DNA of 40,825 nucleotides from JACCQS01 sp050999295 (GCA_050999295.1 JBPCPI010000039.1:1-40825); one strand, 5' to 3'; positions 1 through 7,111 are shown, numbered from the stretch's first letter. Numbers and translations: made by a program. Notes: a model not told the origin generated them from the sequence alone.

Positions 1-189
1 ATCCGGGTGCTCGCGGACTGGACCCTGGCCCTGCTCTTCCGCCGGGAGATCACCTCACTGGGTCAGATCCAGGACCCGCGCCGGGAGTTCGTCGACGTCG
101 CCGGGAGCATCGCAGGCAGTGATGCGAGCAATGTGACCGCTTCGGGCAGCACAGCGATTCCCGCGAGTCAGCTTGCCAGCGGGGCTTAG
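1..189 (+). CDS. C-terminal end of an NDH-2-like NAD(P)/FAD-dependent oxidoreductase (5' truncated by the window)
   Basis: The reading frame is open from base 1 and stops at 187-189, so only about 62 C-terminal residues are visible. The segment DWTLALLFRREITSLGQ resembles the amphipathic, membrane-associating C-terminus of type II NADH dehydrogenases and related pyridine-nucleotide oxidoreductases of actinobacteria, which typically read DW-x-L-x-L-x-F-x-R-D-I-x-x-L. These enzymes oxidise NADH and pass electrons to quinone on the inner face of the membrane. The FAD- and NAD-binding motifs lie outside the window, so the family call rests on the tail only. The last 25 residues (Ser/Ala/Thr-rich) look unstructured. 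An internal GTG at base 7 is in frame but is not a credible start. A tRNA gene follows ten bases after the stop. Confidence 0.5.
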   Translation: MRVLADWTLALLFRREITSLGQIQDPRREFVDVAGSIAGSDASNVTASGSTAIPASQLASGA

Positions 190-198
190 TCTGCTGGG

Positions 199-271
199 GC
201 CCCCGTAGCCCAATGGCAGAGGCAGGCCCCTTAAAAGGGCCCCAGTGTGGGTTCGAGTCCCACCGGGGGCA
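199..271 (+). tRNA. tRNA with UAA anticodon (nominal Leu) on a class I body with a 5-nt variable loop
   Basis: A complete cloverleaf folds by eye. The acceptor stem is 199-205 with 264-270, 7 perfect pairs. The D-arm is 208-211 with 220-223, three pairs plus a C-A mismatch, and its loop contains GG. The anticodon stem is 225-229 with 237-241, 5 perfect GC pairs. The 7-nt loop CTTAAAA is at 230-236, the variable loop is 242-246, the T-stem is 247-251 with 259-263, and the T-loop is TTCGAGT. The discriminator is A271, followed by CC. With U33 at base 231 the anticodon is TAA (232-234), which reads UUA leucine. Leucine tRNAs normally carry a long variable arm, and this one does not. The body otherwise looks like a class I tRNA, for example Lys, with an altered anticodon. 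It may be charged with something other than Leu, or be a specialised or degenerate tRNA. Confidence 0.75.
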
Positions 272-418
272 CCGAATCATGGCGCGCTCGACGTGAGCTC
301 GAGCAGTCGATAGATTCAGCGTGCCCTGAGTCGACCCGACTTGTGCCCAGCACGGAACTCCGGCGAGCGCACGGGCGTTATTCTGGGCAGGAACACCTCC
401 GCTACGAAGGAGCCATCG

Positions 419-1234
419 GTGAAGAGTTCGAACCCCGCCCTGGGCCGCATCCCCAGCGGCCAGGGCTACGCGACCTGGAACCAGGGCCCGGTGCAGAACG
501 CACCCTCGCACGGGCAACTCCAGGACATGTACGCCCAACCTGCCTACGCCCCGCCGGGGTACCAGGCCCCGACGCGGTACATGACGATCGATGACGTCGT
601 CACCAAGACCGGCGTCACCTTGTTCGTCACGATCCTGGCGGCCGCGGCCACCTGGTTCCTGCTTGAGCCGGCGCAGTCCATGCCGCTGGCAATCGGCGCG
701 GTCCTCGTCGGCTTCGTGCTCGGGCTGGTGATCAGCTTCAAGACGATCACCAACCCGCTGGCGATCCTGGCCTACGCCGCGGTCGAGGGTGTCTTCCTGG
801 GCGCGATCAGCGAGGTCTTCGAGACCATCTTCCCCGGCATCGTGATCCAGGCGATCATCGGGACGATGGGTGTGTTCGCCGGAATGCTCGTGGTCTACAA
901 GACCGGAGCCATCCGAGTCACCCCGCGCCTGCAGCGGTGGGTCATCGGCGCCGGCATCGGCGTCGTGGTGCTCATGCTGGTCAACCTGGTCGCCAGCTTC
1001 TTCACCGAGGGTGGCCTGGGCTTGCGGGAGGGTGGCCCGCTCGCGATCGGGTTCAGCCTGCTCTGCATCGGTATCGCAGCGTTCTTCCTGCTGCTGGACT
1101 TCGACATGATCGACCAGGCAATCCGCCGCGGCGCTCCGGAGAAGTTCGCCTGGTACGCGGCGTTCGGCCTGCTGGTCACCCTGGTCTGGCTCTACCTGGA
1201 GATCCTGCGGCTGCTGAGCTACTTCCGCGAATAG
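419..1234 (+). CDS. Bax inhibitor-1/YccA family integral membrane protein
   Basis: 271 residues. It has a soluble, Pro/Gln/Tyr-rich N-terminus (about residues 1-60, beginning MKSSNPALGR) followed by about seven hydrophobic segments, ending in the conserved-looking region with LLDFDMIDQAIRRGAPEKFAWYA. This is the usual layout of actinobacterial Bax1-I proteins, whose bacterial relatives are membrane proteins associated with pH-sensitive calcium leak; the function in this organism is unknown. The GTG start at 419 is chosen because GAAGGA lies 7 bases upstream and the MKSSNP start is typical of homologues. The frame is open further upstream to 341 but has no ribosome site there. The gene appears monocistronic and is followed by a strong hairpin terminator. 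Confidence 0.9.
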   Translation: MKSSNPALGRIPSGQGYATWNQGPVQNAPSHGQLQDMYAQPAYAPPGYQAPTRYMTIDDVVTKTGVTLFVTILAAAATWFLLEPAQSMPLAIGAVLVGFVLGLVISFKTITNPLAILAYAAVEGVFLGAISEVFETIFPGIVIQAIIGTMGVFAGMLVVYKTGAIRVTPRLQRWVIGAGIGVVVLMLVNLVASFFTEGGLGLREGGPLAIGFSLLCIGIAAFFLLLDFDMIDQAIRRGAPEKFAWYAAFGLLVTLVWLYLEILRLLSYFRE

Positions 1235-1265
1235 CCGTCCCCGCACCACACGGCGCGACAACGAC

Positions 1266-1297
1266 AGGCCCGGTTCCCCTGCGAGGGAGCCGGGCCT
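1266..1297 (+). terminator. Rho-independent terminator after the Bax inhibitor gene
   Basis: A 13-bp stem pairs 1266-1278 with 1285-1297, with one T-G wobble, and closes on a 6-nt loop (CTGCGA). TTTG follows. It starts 32 bases after the stop codon. The stem is near perfect and GC-rich; the U-tract is short, as is common in actinobacteria. Confidence 0.75.
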
Positions 1298-1309
1298 TTG
1301 TCTACGAGC

Positions 1310-1435
1310 TTCACAGAGGTGACCTGCTTCGAAGAAGCGGCGGTCTGCGGGTTCGCAGAAGTGACTTCCTCCGGAGAAGGGGCGGTCTGCGAGCTCGCAG
1401 AAGTGACTCTCTCCGGAGAAAGTCCCTGCTCTCCC
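1310..1435. repeat. Three tandem copies of a 42-bp imperfect repeat
   Basis: Copies start at 1310, 1352 and 1394 with an exact 42-base period. Each begins with a version of TTCGCAGAAGTGAC and, in the first two, ends with GGCGGTCTGCG. The third copy diverges after its first 28 bases. 42 is a multiple of 3 and the frame from 1298 is open, but no ribosome site, start context or recognisable product supports translation. The array lies in the gap between two convergent genes, just past a terminator, so I read it as non-coding. Confidence 0.7.
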
Positions 1436-1504
1436 CTGGCGGAGGGCCGTTCGGGGCTGAAAATGGGGATCCACGACGCGCTGCGTCTGGACAGGCCGTT
1501 TCTT

Positions 1505-1555
1505 GATCGTGAGCGCTCAGGACGTTGTGGCGGTGCACTATCCGCGCTCACGATC
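1505..1555. repeat. Palindromic element, copy 1 (GATCGTGAGCGC arms)
   Basis: 12-bp perfect inverted arms, GATCGTGAGCGC at 1505-1516 and its reverse complement at 1544-1555, enclose a 27-nt spacer. The same 11-bp arm core with a 30-nt spacer recurs at 6407-6458. It sits between the convergent Bax-inhibitor and thiolase genes. It could form a hairpin acting as a bidirectional terminator, or be a REP-like dispersed element. The rest of 1235-1686 holds no gene. Confidence 0.65.
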
Positions 1556-1686
1556 TTCGCGGCGGAGGCTTAAGCGGCCCAGCAGCCCCAGAAGCCGCAC
1601 GAGACCCGCCAGCATCTATTTTCGGGATTAGTGCGGGCGTCCGCGGCCCGGTGGCTGCCGAAGCCGCCGGGGACTCCGGGCGGCGC

Positions 1687-2907
1687 TCAGGCGAGGCGCT
1701 CGAGCACCATGGCCATGCCCTGGCCGCCGCCGACGCACATGGTCTCCAAGCCGAACGTCTTGTCGTGCGAGCGCAACCCGTTGAGCAAGGTGCCGGTGAT
1801 CCGGGCGCCGGTCATGCCGAACGGGTGCCCTACCGCGATCGCACCGCCGTGCACGTTGAGCCGATCGAGATCGATGCCCAGGTCTCGATAGCTCGGAATC
1901 ACTTGCGCGGCAAAGGCTTCGTTGATCTCGACCAGGTCGATGTCACCGATGCTCATGCCGGCCCGCGCCAGCGCCTGCTTGCTGGCTCCCACCGGACCCA
2001 GGCCCATGATCTCCGGAGACAGCGCGCTCACCCCGGTGGAGACCACCCTGGCCAGCGGGGTGATCCCGAGTTTGCGGGCCTTGGTGTCGCTCATGATGAC
2101 GACTGCGGCTGCGCCGTCGTTGAGCGGACAGCAGTTGCCTGCGGTCACCCGACCGTCGGGGCGGAAGACCGGCTTCAGCTGGGAGACGGCCTCGAGGGTG
2201 ACCCCGGCGCGCGGGCCGTCGTCGGTGCTGACCACCGTGCCATCGGGTGTGGTGACCGGCGTGATCTCACGTTCCCAGAAGCCGTCCTGAATAGCCTTCT
2301 CGGCGAGGTTCTGGCTGCGTACGCCGAACTCGTCCATGTCGGCGCGACTCACGTCCTTGATCAGGGCCAGATTCTCGGCGGTCTGGCCCATGGCGATGTA
2401 GATGTCGGGCAGTTCGCCCTGGCTTCGCGGGTCCACCCACTCGTCGGCACCGCTCTCGGCGACCTTCGCCGTACGGGTCGTCGCCTCGGAGAACGCCGGG
2501 TTCTGGGTGCCCGGCCAGCTGTCGCTGTTGCCCGTGGCGAAGCTGGAGACCAACTCCACGCCCGCGGAGATGAACACATCTCCCTCACCGGCCCTGATCG
2601 CGTGCATCGCCATCCGGGTGGTCTGCAACGAGGATGAGCAATACCGGGTGACGGTCAGTCCGGGCAGCTGGTCCTGACCCAACAGAATGGCCACGACCCG
2701 CCCCAGATTGAAGCCCTGCTGGCCTCCGGGCAGTCCGCAGCCCAGCATCAGGTCGTCGATGTCGGCGGGATCCAACTCGGGGACCTTGTCCAGCGCGGCC
2801 TGCACGATCGTGGCTGCCAGGTCATCGGGGCGCAGGTCCTTCAGCGATCCCTTGAATGCCCGCCCGATGGGGGAGCGGGCGGTGGCGACGATCACGGCTT
2901 CTGGCAT
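1687..2907 (-). CDS. fadA3: Thiolase (acetyl-CoA C-acyltransferase, FadA family)
   Basis: 406 residues, full length for a thiolase. It condenses or cleaves acyl-CoA with CoA in fatty-acid beta-oxidation or acetoacetyl-CoA metabolism in the cytoplasm. The nucleophilic Cys is C90 in TRYCSSSLQ. The active-site loop NEAFAAQ is followed by HGGAIAVGHPFGMTGAR (H361) and the C-terminal acid/base Cys C391 in MCVGGGQGMA, so all catalytic residues are present. The ATG at 2907 is preceded by CGGAG 7 bases upstream; the frame extends further upstream without support. The gene symbol follows the syntenic M. tuberculosis gene Rv1074c (fadA3), next to a GDSL esterase and cbs, and is an inference from position. 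Two SGNH hydrolase genes lie upstream on the same strand, with a 25-base gap. Confidence 0.92.
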   Translation of the reverse strand: MPEAVIVATARSPIGRAFKGSLKDLRPDDLAATIVQAALDKVPELDPADIDDLMLGCGLPGGQQGFNLGRVVAILLGQDQLPGLTVTRYCSSSLQTTRMAMHAIRAGEGDVFISAGVELVSSFATGNSDSWPGTQNPAFSEATTRTAKVAESGADEWVDPRSQGELPDIYIAMGQTAENLALIKDVSRADMDEFGVRSQNLAEKAIQDGFWEREITPVTTPDGTVVSTDDGPRAGVTLEAVSQLKPVFRPDGRVTAGNCCPLNDGAAAVVIMSDTKARKLGITPLARVVSTGVSALSPEIMGLGPVGASKQALARAGMSIGDIDLVEINEAFAAQVIPSYRDLGIDLDRLNVHGGAIAVGHPFGMTGARITGTLLNGLRSHDKTFGLETMCVGGGQGMAMVLERLA

Positions 2908-2932
2908 GGCGATCTCCGATCGGGGTGAGGAA

Positions 2933-3724
2933 TCAGTACGTGGCCGGGGAGCCGGCGGCATCGAGGATCATGGGCTCCAGGGCGTCGACCCAGATCCGGG
3001 CCCCGTCGACAGAGGGATGCCAACCGTCTGCCGCTAGCAGGCCGGGATCTGCCCGGAAGACCGGCCCGCACTCCTTGGCCAGATCCACCGGCAACCCGCC
3101 GGCCATCCGGGTGGCGGCCAGTTGCACTCTGGCCACCCGGCGCGAACGCCATCCGGCCACGATGCGCAGGGGCTGGCCCAGGCCCCGCGCAGCAGCGAGA
3201 TCCGGCGTCGTCCCGACGACCACCGGCACTCCGCGATCGCGCAGCCGGCGCACCGCGTCGACCACGCCATAGGACACCGAACTCGACCGGGTCAGGCGCA
3301 CTGCATCGTCGGAACCGATGACCAGGACGGCCAGGTCTGGGCGGTCCAACAATGCTCTGGAGACCTGCGGGCCCAGATCGCCGGTACGCGAACCGGCGAT
3401 GGCGTACCCGGACAGCTCCACGCGCCAGCCGGCGGCAGCCAGCCGTGCCGCGAGTTGCCCCGGAACGCTCTGCTCGACGGAGCTGACCCCGTACCCGGCG
3501 GCGGCCGAGTCACCGAGGACGGCCAACCGCAACGGCGGATCACCGCTCACGCCGAACGTGCCGCTGATCGGCGGTGGATCGGACAATGCGGTGGGATCGC
3601 GGCGGGCCGCGGCGATCAGCTGGCCAGCCAGCAGCGCACCGGCCGCGCCGACCCCGCCCACGATTGCTCCCGCGCCGGCGCGGGCGACGAGGCCGGGGAC
3701 CGACCGCCCGGGGATGCGCTTCAC
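2933..3724 (-). CDS. SGNH/GDSL-type esterase, second of a coupled pair
   Basis: 263 residues. The N-terminal hydrophobic stretch (about 11-40, Gly/Ala-rich) looks like a signal anchor, so the catalytic domain probably faces outside. Block I GDS at 71-73 (nucleophile S73) and the DGWHPS block V (Asp/His) are present, and an FGVSG segment precedes the domain. Block III, normally G-x-N-D, reads GSDDA here, so the oxyanion Asn is replaced by Asp. The GTG start at 3724 overlaps the upstream gene's TGA by 4 bases (GTGA), indicating translational coupling. The substrate is unknown. In M. tuberculosis the single syntenic protein is Rv1075c, a GDSL lipase/esterase. Confidence 0.88.
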   Translation of the reverse strand: MKRIPGRSVPGLVARAGAGAIVGGVGAAGALLAGQLIAAARRDPTALSDPPPISGTFGVSGDPPLRLAVLGDSAAAGYGVSSVEQSVPGQLAARLAAAGWRVELSGYAIAGSRTGDLGPQVSRALLDRPDLAVLVIGSDDAVRLTRSSSVSYGVVDAVRRLRDRGVPVVVGTTPDLAAARGLGQPLRIVAGWRSRRVARVQLAATRMAGGLPVDLAKECGPVFRADPGLLAADGWHPSVDGARIWVDALEPMILDAAGSPATY

Positions 3725-4758
3725 CGTTGGCTTGCCTCCTCGGGGGAGTCTGTCTTGACGCAGTCCTCGGCCTCGACCATCGCCATCGGGCGCCGTCTGC
3801 GCAGCCGGGCCCAGCCCGTGGCCACGGCGGTAGTGGTGTCGGCATCGGTGTCGGCGTCGGCTCGGGACACCTCGGTCCCGGCGCGCTCGACCGCACGTAC
3901 CGCGGCCGCTTCGACGGAGGTGACCCGTTCCTTGCCGAAGGGCCGGTCCAGGGGCGCGACCCCGTGGGGCCACAGCCCCAGAGCAGCGCCGGCGGTGGGC
4001 AGGATCACCGCGGCAGCCGCGGCGTAGCCCTCCGCCGAGGGATGGAACTCATCAGCGCTGAACATCCGCGGGTCACGGGCGAACGCCGGCCCGAGGATTG
4101 CCCCCAACGAGACGGTACGACCACCTGCTTTGACCACTCCCACGGTCTGCTGAGCCGCAAGCTGGCGGCTCCATCGACGCGCGATGAACCGCAGCGGCTG
4201 GCGCACGGGCCGGATCGTGCCCAGATCTGGGCAAGTGGCCACGACTACCTCGCAACCGTTGCCCCGAAGCCGAGTCACGGCTTCGGACAGGAACCGGACC
4301 GACACCGAGTTACGCGTGCGGCTGGTGACGTCGTTGGCGCCGATCATGATGATGGCCAGATCCAGGTCCGGGGTTTCCCCGAGAGCCAGCTGGACCTGTA
4401 CCTCGAGGTCGCATGACTCCGCGCCGATCCAGGCCAGACGGTTGAAGTTCACCGGCCGTTGCGCCAACTCGCTCAGGGCGCTGGCGATCAGGACGCCCGG
4501 CGTCTCGTTGGTCGACTCCACACCGAGACCGACCGCACTGGAATCTCCGAGCACGGTGATGTTGATCGGCCTGCCCGGAAAGTCGCCGTACGCGCCGTCA
4601 CCGGTCGGCGGGCCGATGATCGGGGTGTGCTGCTGCACGACCCGCCGCGCGGATCGGGTCTGGGACAGGACCAGACTCAGCAGGCCCCCGGCAGCAACGC
4701 CCACGCCGCCCAGGGTGATCACCGTGCGCAGAGCGGCGCGACGGACTGTGCCATTCAT
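3721..4758 (-). CDS. SGNH/GDSL-type esterase, first of a coupled pair
   Basis: 345 residues. The N-terminal hydrophobic segment (about 10-32) suggests an exported or membrane-anchored protein. The SGNH blocks are complete: GDSS at 71-74 (nucleophile S73), IMIGAND (G-x-N-D), and DEFHPSAEGY (Asp/His). A charged C-terminal extension of about 90 residues, rich in Arg, Asp and Thr, follows the hydrolase domain and is absent from the sister gene. A TAACCT hexamer on this strand (4782-4777) is a likely -10, and GAGG lies just before the ATG. The gene is divergent from cbs across 91 bases. The two hydrolases look like an old tandem duplication that has diverged strongly. The ligand is not identifiable from sequence. 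Confidence 0.9.
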   Translation of the reverse strand: MNGTVRRAALRTVITLGGVGVAAGGLLSLVLSQTRSARRVVQQHTPIIGPPTGDGAYGDFPGRPINITVLGDSSAVGLGVESTNETPGVLIASALSELAQRPVNFNRLAWIGAESCDLEVQVQLALGETPDLDLAIIMIGANDVTSRTRNSVSVRFLSEAVTRLRGNGCEVVVATCPDLGTIRPVRQPLRFIARRWSRQLAAQQTVGVVKAGGRTVSLGAILGPAFARDPRMFSADEFHPSAEGYAAAAAVILPTAGAALGLWPHGVAPLDRPFGKERVTSVEAAAVRAVERAGTEVSRADADTDADTTTAVATGWARLRRRRPMAMVEAEDCVKTDSPEEASQR

Positions 4759-4837
4759 CGCCTCATCACTGGGTCCAGGTTAGTCCTGCCGGGTTGGGGC
4801 TCGACCAGCTTCTGGGGCTGGCCAGGCCGATGCCCCG

Positions 4838-4849
4838 TAGGGTGAAGTC
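4838..4849 (+). promoter_or_regulatory. Leaderless-type promoter of cbs
   Basis: TAGGGT at 4838-4843 fits the actinobacterial -10 consensus TANNNT. Six bases later the GTG start codon begins at 4850, which would place +1 on the first base of the codon. No convincing ribosome site or -35 box is visible. Confidence 0.45.
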
Positions 4850-6271
4850 GTGCGTTTCGTCGACAGTGTGGTCGATCTCATCGGGAACACCCCCGTGGTC
4901 CGACTGACCCGGATCGGAGCCGCGGGCCCCGCGCAACTGGCCGCAAAGGTCGAGTACTTCAACCCCGGCGGCTCGGTCAAGGACCGGATCGCCGTACGGA
5001 TGATCGACGCCGCGGAGGCATCCGGCGAACTGGTTCCCGGCGGCGTCATCGTCGAACCCACCAGCGGAAACACCGGAGTCGGGCTAGCTCTGGTGGCCCA
5101 GCAACGGGGTTACCGGTGCACCTTCGTCTGCCCGGACAAGGTGTCCAGCGACAAGATCAACGTGCTCCGCGCGTACGGCGCCTAGGTGGTCGTCTGCCCG
5201 AGCGCGGTGCCGCCGGACCACCCGGAGTCCTACTACAAAGTCTCCGATCGACTCGCCCGGGAGACCCCGCGAGCTTGGAAGCCCGACCAGTACTCCAACC
5301 CGCAGAACGCCCAGTCGCACTACGAGAGCACCGGCCCGGAACGGTGGGAGCAGACCGAGGGCGCGATCACCCACTTCGTCGCCGGGGTCGGCACCGGCGG
5401 AACGATCAGCGGCACCGGGCGCTACCTCAAGGAGGTCTCGGGCGGGCGGGTCAGGATCGTAGGCGCCGATCCGGAGGGGTCGGTGTACTCCGGCGGAACC
5501 GGTCGCCCCTATCTCGTGGAAGGGGTCGGCGAGGACTTCTGGCCGCAGGCGTACGACCCGGCCGTACCGGACGAGATCCTCGCCGTCTCCGACCGGGACT
5601 CCTTCGCGATGACCCGGCGGTTGGCCCGCGAGGAGGGGCTCCTGGTCGGCGGATCCTGCGGGATGGCGGCGGCGGCCGCGCTTCGGGTGGCGCAGAGCGC
5701 CGTGCAGGGGGATCTCGTGGTCGTCCTGCTCCCGGACTCCGGCCGCGGGTATCTGTCCAAGATCTTCAACGACGATTGGCTGGCCGACTACGGGTTCCTG
5801 TCCCGCGGCGACGAGCAGACCACGATCGGTGACGTGCTGCTGGCCAAGGCCGGCGCCAACGCTGACCCCAGTCAGGGTGCGAGCTGGCTTGCGTCCGGCC
5901 GCTCATTGCCCGAGCTCGTCCATGTGCACCCGAATGAGACGGTGCGTGAGGCGGTGGACATCCTGCGTGAGTACGGAGTCTCCCAGCTGCCCGTGGTCTT
6001 GTCCGAGCCGCCGGTGATGGCGGCCGAGATCGTCGGGTCGGTGGTGGACAGCGAGCTCCTCGACGCGCTGTTTGCCGGGCGGGCGAGCCTGACCGACAAG
6101 CTCGAGACGCACATGGGTCCGCCGCTTCCCCAGGTCGGTGCCAACGAGCCGGTGGCCGAACTGCTCGATGTACTCAAGGGCCGAGACGCCGCCGTCGTCC
6201 TCGATGACGGGAAGCCGCGCGGCGTCCTCACCCGGCAGGACGTGCTCGGCTACCTCGCCAGCGCGCTCTAG
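4850..6271 (+). pseudogene. cbs: Cystathionine beta-synthase interrupted by one in-frame TAG at 5183-5185
   Basis: Read through the stop, this is 473 residues, the normal size of actinobacterial Cbs (PLP domain plus C-terminal CBS pair). The enzyme condenses serine and homocysteine to cystathionine in reverse transsulfuration. The PLP lysine K44 (GGSVKDRI) and TSGNTG (71-76) lie before the stop. The glycine loop GVGTGGTISGTGR and two CBS domains (roughly residues 330-470) lie after it. The TAG replaces what is normally a Glu codon (AYGA-E-VVVCP), so one G-to-T change explains it. No other damage is visible: both halves keep the same frame and family motifs. It could be a recent null allele, a sequencing error, or translated as two pieces, because a GTG follows the TAG directly. 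metB, the next pathway gene in the ancestral order, lies 9 kb downstream. Confidence 0.85.
5186..6271 (+). CDS. C-terminal cbs reading frame, possibly re-initiated at the GTG next to the amber codon
   Basis: The frame resumes at GTG 5186 immediately after TAG (5183-5185), giving 361 residues. These contain the second half of the PLP fold (SYYKVSDRL, GVGTGGTISGTG, GGSCGMAAAAAL) and both CBS domains. Stop-start adjacency permits translational re-initiation, which would make a two-chain enzyme with the PLP lysine on the N-terminal 111-residue chain. I see no strong ribosome site before 5186. This entry describes the alternative to a simple pseudogene; the sequence cannot decide between them. Confidence 0.4.
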   Translation: MVVCPSAVPPDHPESYYKVSDRLARETPRAWKPDQYSNPQNAQSHYESTGPERWEQTEGAITHFVAGVGTGGTISGTGRYLKEVSGGRVRIVGADPEGSVYSGGTGRPYLVEGVGEDFWPQAYDPAVPDEILAVSDRDSFAMTRRLAREEGLLVGGSCGMAAAAALRVAQSAVQGDLVVVLLPDSGRGYLSKIFNDDWLADYGFLSRGDEQTTIGDVLLAKAGANADPSQGASWLASGRSLPELVHVHPNETVREAVDILREYGVSQLPVVLSEPPVMAAEIVGSVVDSELLDALFAGRASLTDKLETHMGPPLPQVGANEPVAELLDVLKGRDAAVVLDDGKPRGVLTRQDVLGYLASAL

Positions 6272-6406
6272 GCACCATGTTCTGAGCGCGGGCAGGGGTA
6301 CTGCGCGAAAACATGCAGGAATCGAGGAGAAACTGCAGGTATCGGCCCATCACCTCACCAGGTGCTCGGCAGGCGCTGACGCTGGGTTTCCACCTCCTGC
6401 ATCGAT

Positions 6407-6458
6407 GATCGTGAGCGGTCGCGATCGGCTCCGTACGGCACCGTAAGCGCTCACGATC
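6407..6458. repeat. Palindromic element, copy 2 (GATCGTGAGCG arms)
   Basis: 11-bp perfect inverted arms, GATCGTGAGCG at 6407-6417 and CGCTCACGATC at 6448-6458, flank a 30-nt spacer. The arms match those of the element at 1505-1555; the spacers differ. It lies after cbs and before a minus-strand gene end, again between convergent transcription units. Confidence 0.65.
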
Positions 6459-6765
6459 AAGGCGAAACTGCCGGTAGTACCAAGAGAGCAACCAGGAGAA
6501 GGACGCAACGCTTCTGGCTAGCACGGCTGGTCCGGCAAGCACCACGCTGCGGGCCGGGCGAAGGGTCACGGCCATCAGTCCCGGCGCTCGACCGCCGCAG
6601 AGTGGGCCGTATGCTGTCGAGGTCCTTGGACCCGTACAGCCGCCGGAACTTGTCGGCCAGGCCCTCGTAGGTGAGCAGCAATAACGAGCCACCGATGTCG
6701 CGAACTCCGCGTACCTCGATCGATCCGTAGATGGTCGGCAGTTGGCTCTCGTCCGTCTGGCGCAC
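6457..6765 (-). CDS. Small hypothetical protein at the distal end of the ESX minus-strand cluster
   Basis: 102 residues from GTG 6765. The first 55 residues (LPTIYGSIEVRGVRDIGGSL, then YEGLADKFRRLYGSKDLDS) look like real protein with normal composition. The remainder is Arg/Ser-rich and ends in a short hydrophobic run (VLLLVALLVLPAV), running into the palindromic element. I do not recognise a family. It starts 25 bases after the preceding small membrane-protein gene and is probably co-transcribed with it. The odd C-terminus may reflect a frameshift or a truncated ESX-associated gene. Confidence is low because no ribosome site is clear. Confidence 0.4.
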   Translation of the reverse strand: MRQTDESQLPTIYGSIEVRGVRDIGGSLLLLTYEGLADKFRRLYGSKDLDSIRPTLRRSSAGTDGRDPSPGPQRGACRTSRASQKRCVLLLVALLVLPAVSP

Positions 6766-6790
6766 TACAGCATGGTGCTACCCGCGCTCA

Positions 6791-7111
6791 TCACCCCCAG
6801 CCTATTGACCGGCTCTGACGCTGGTCGTCGATTTCCTGCTGACGGTCGAAGGCCGCCGCGACCGCCAGCGCCGCGATCACGATCGCGACGATCAGCACAC
6901 CAGAAACCGCGGCCGGCCAGATGCGTCGACGGATACGCCACGACCGTGCCGACCCGTGCAGAAAAGCAGCGCACAACTGCCGCCTACGCAACGCAGCGGT
7001 GTCGATCAGCAGCCGTTCCGAATCCACCCCCAGCGGGTTGGCCATCCGCTGCGAGCCGGACGTCGTCCGGCTCACAGGGGCATCGGCATTAGCATGCGGG
7101 TCGGCGCTCAC
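6791..7111 (-). CDS. Small single-pass membrane protein of the ESX locus
   Basis: 106 residues if started at GTG 7111; 84 if started at ATG 7045. Neither start has a clear ribosome site, and I prefer the longer form because it leaves only 41 bases to the upstream WXG100 gene. The core reads SERLLIDTAALRRRQLCAAF, then an Arg-rich stretch (RSWRIRRRIWP), then one transmembrane helix (about AAVSGVLIVAIVIAALAVAAAF) and a short polar tail. From memory, small proteins with this LRRRQ...R-x-W-P-TM layout occur next to esx genes in actinobacteria. The topology suggests a cytoplasmic N-terminus. The function is unknown; an accessory role in secretion is inference from position. Confidence 0.6.
   Translation of the reverse strand: MSADPHANADAPVSRTTSGSQRMANPLGVDSERLLIDTAALRRRQLCAAFLHGSARSWRIRRRIWPAAVSGVLIVAIVIAALAVAAAFDRQQEIDDQRQSRSIGWG

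Noticed and set aside
1310..1435. CRISPR array
   Set aside because: Copies are directly adjacent without unique spacers, only three exist, and no cas genes are present.
50..1474. 474-codon minus-strand open frame across the tRNA and the Bax-inhibitor gene
   Set aside because: It is antisense to a clear membrane-protein gene and to a tRNA, has low-complexity Arg/Asp/Gln composition, and no family resemblance.
5183..5185. UAG in cbs read as pyrrolysine or suppressed by the tRNA at 199
   Set aside because: No Pyl machinery is visible, the tRNA anticodon UAA pairs with UUA rather than UAG, and Glu at this site is not a place where pyrrolysine is known.
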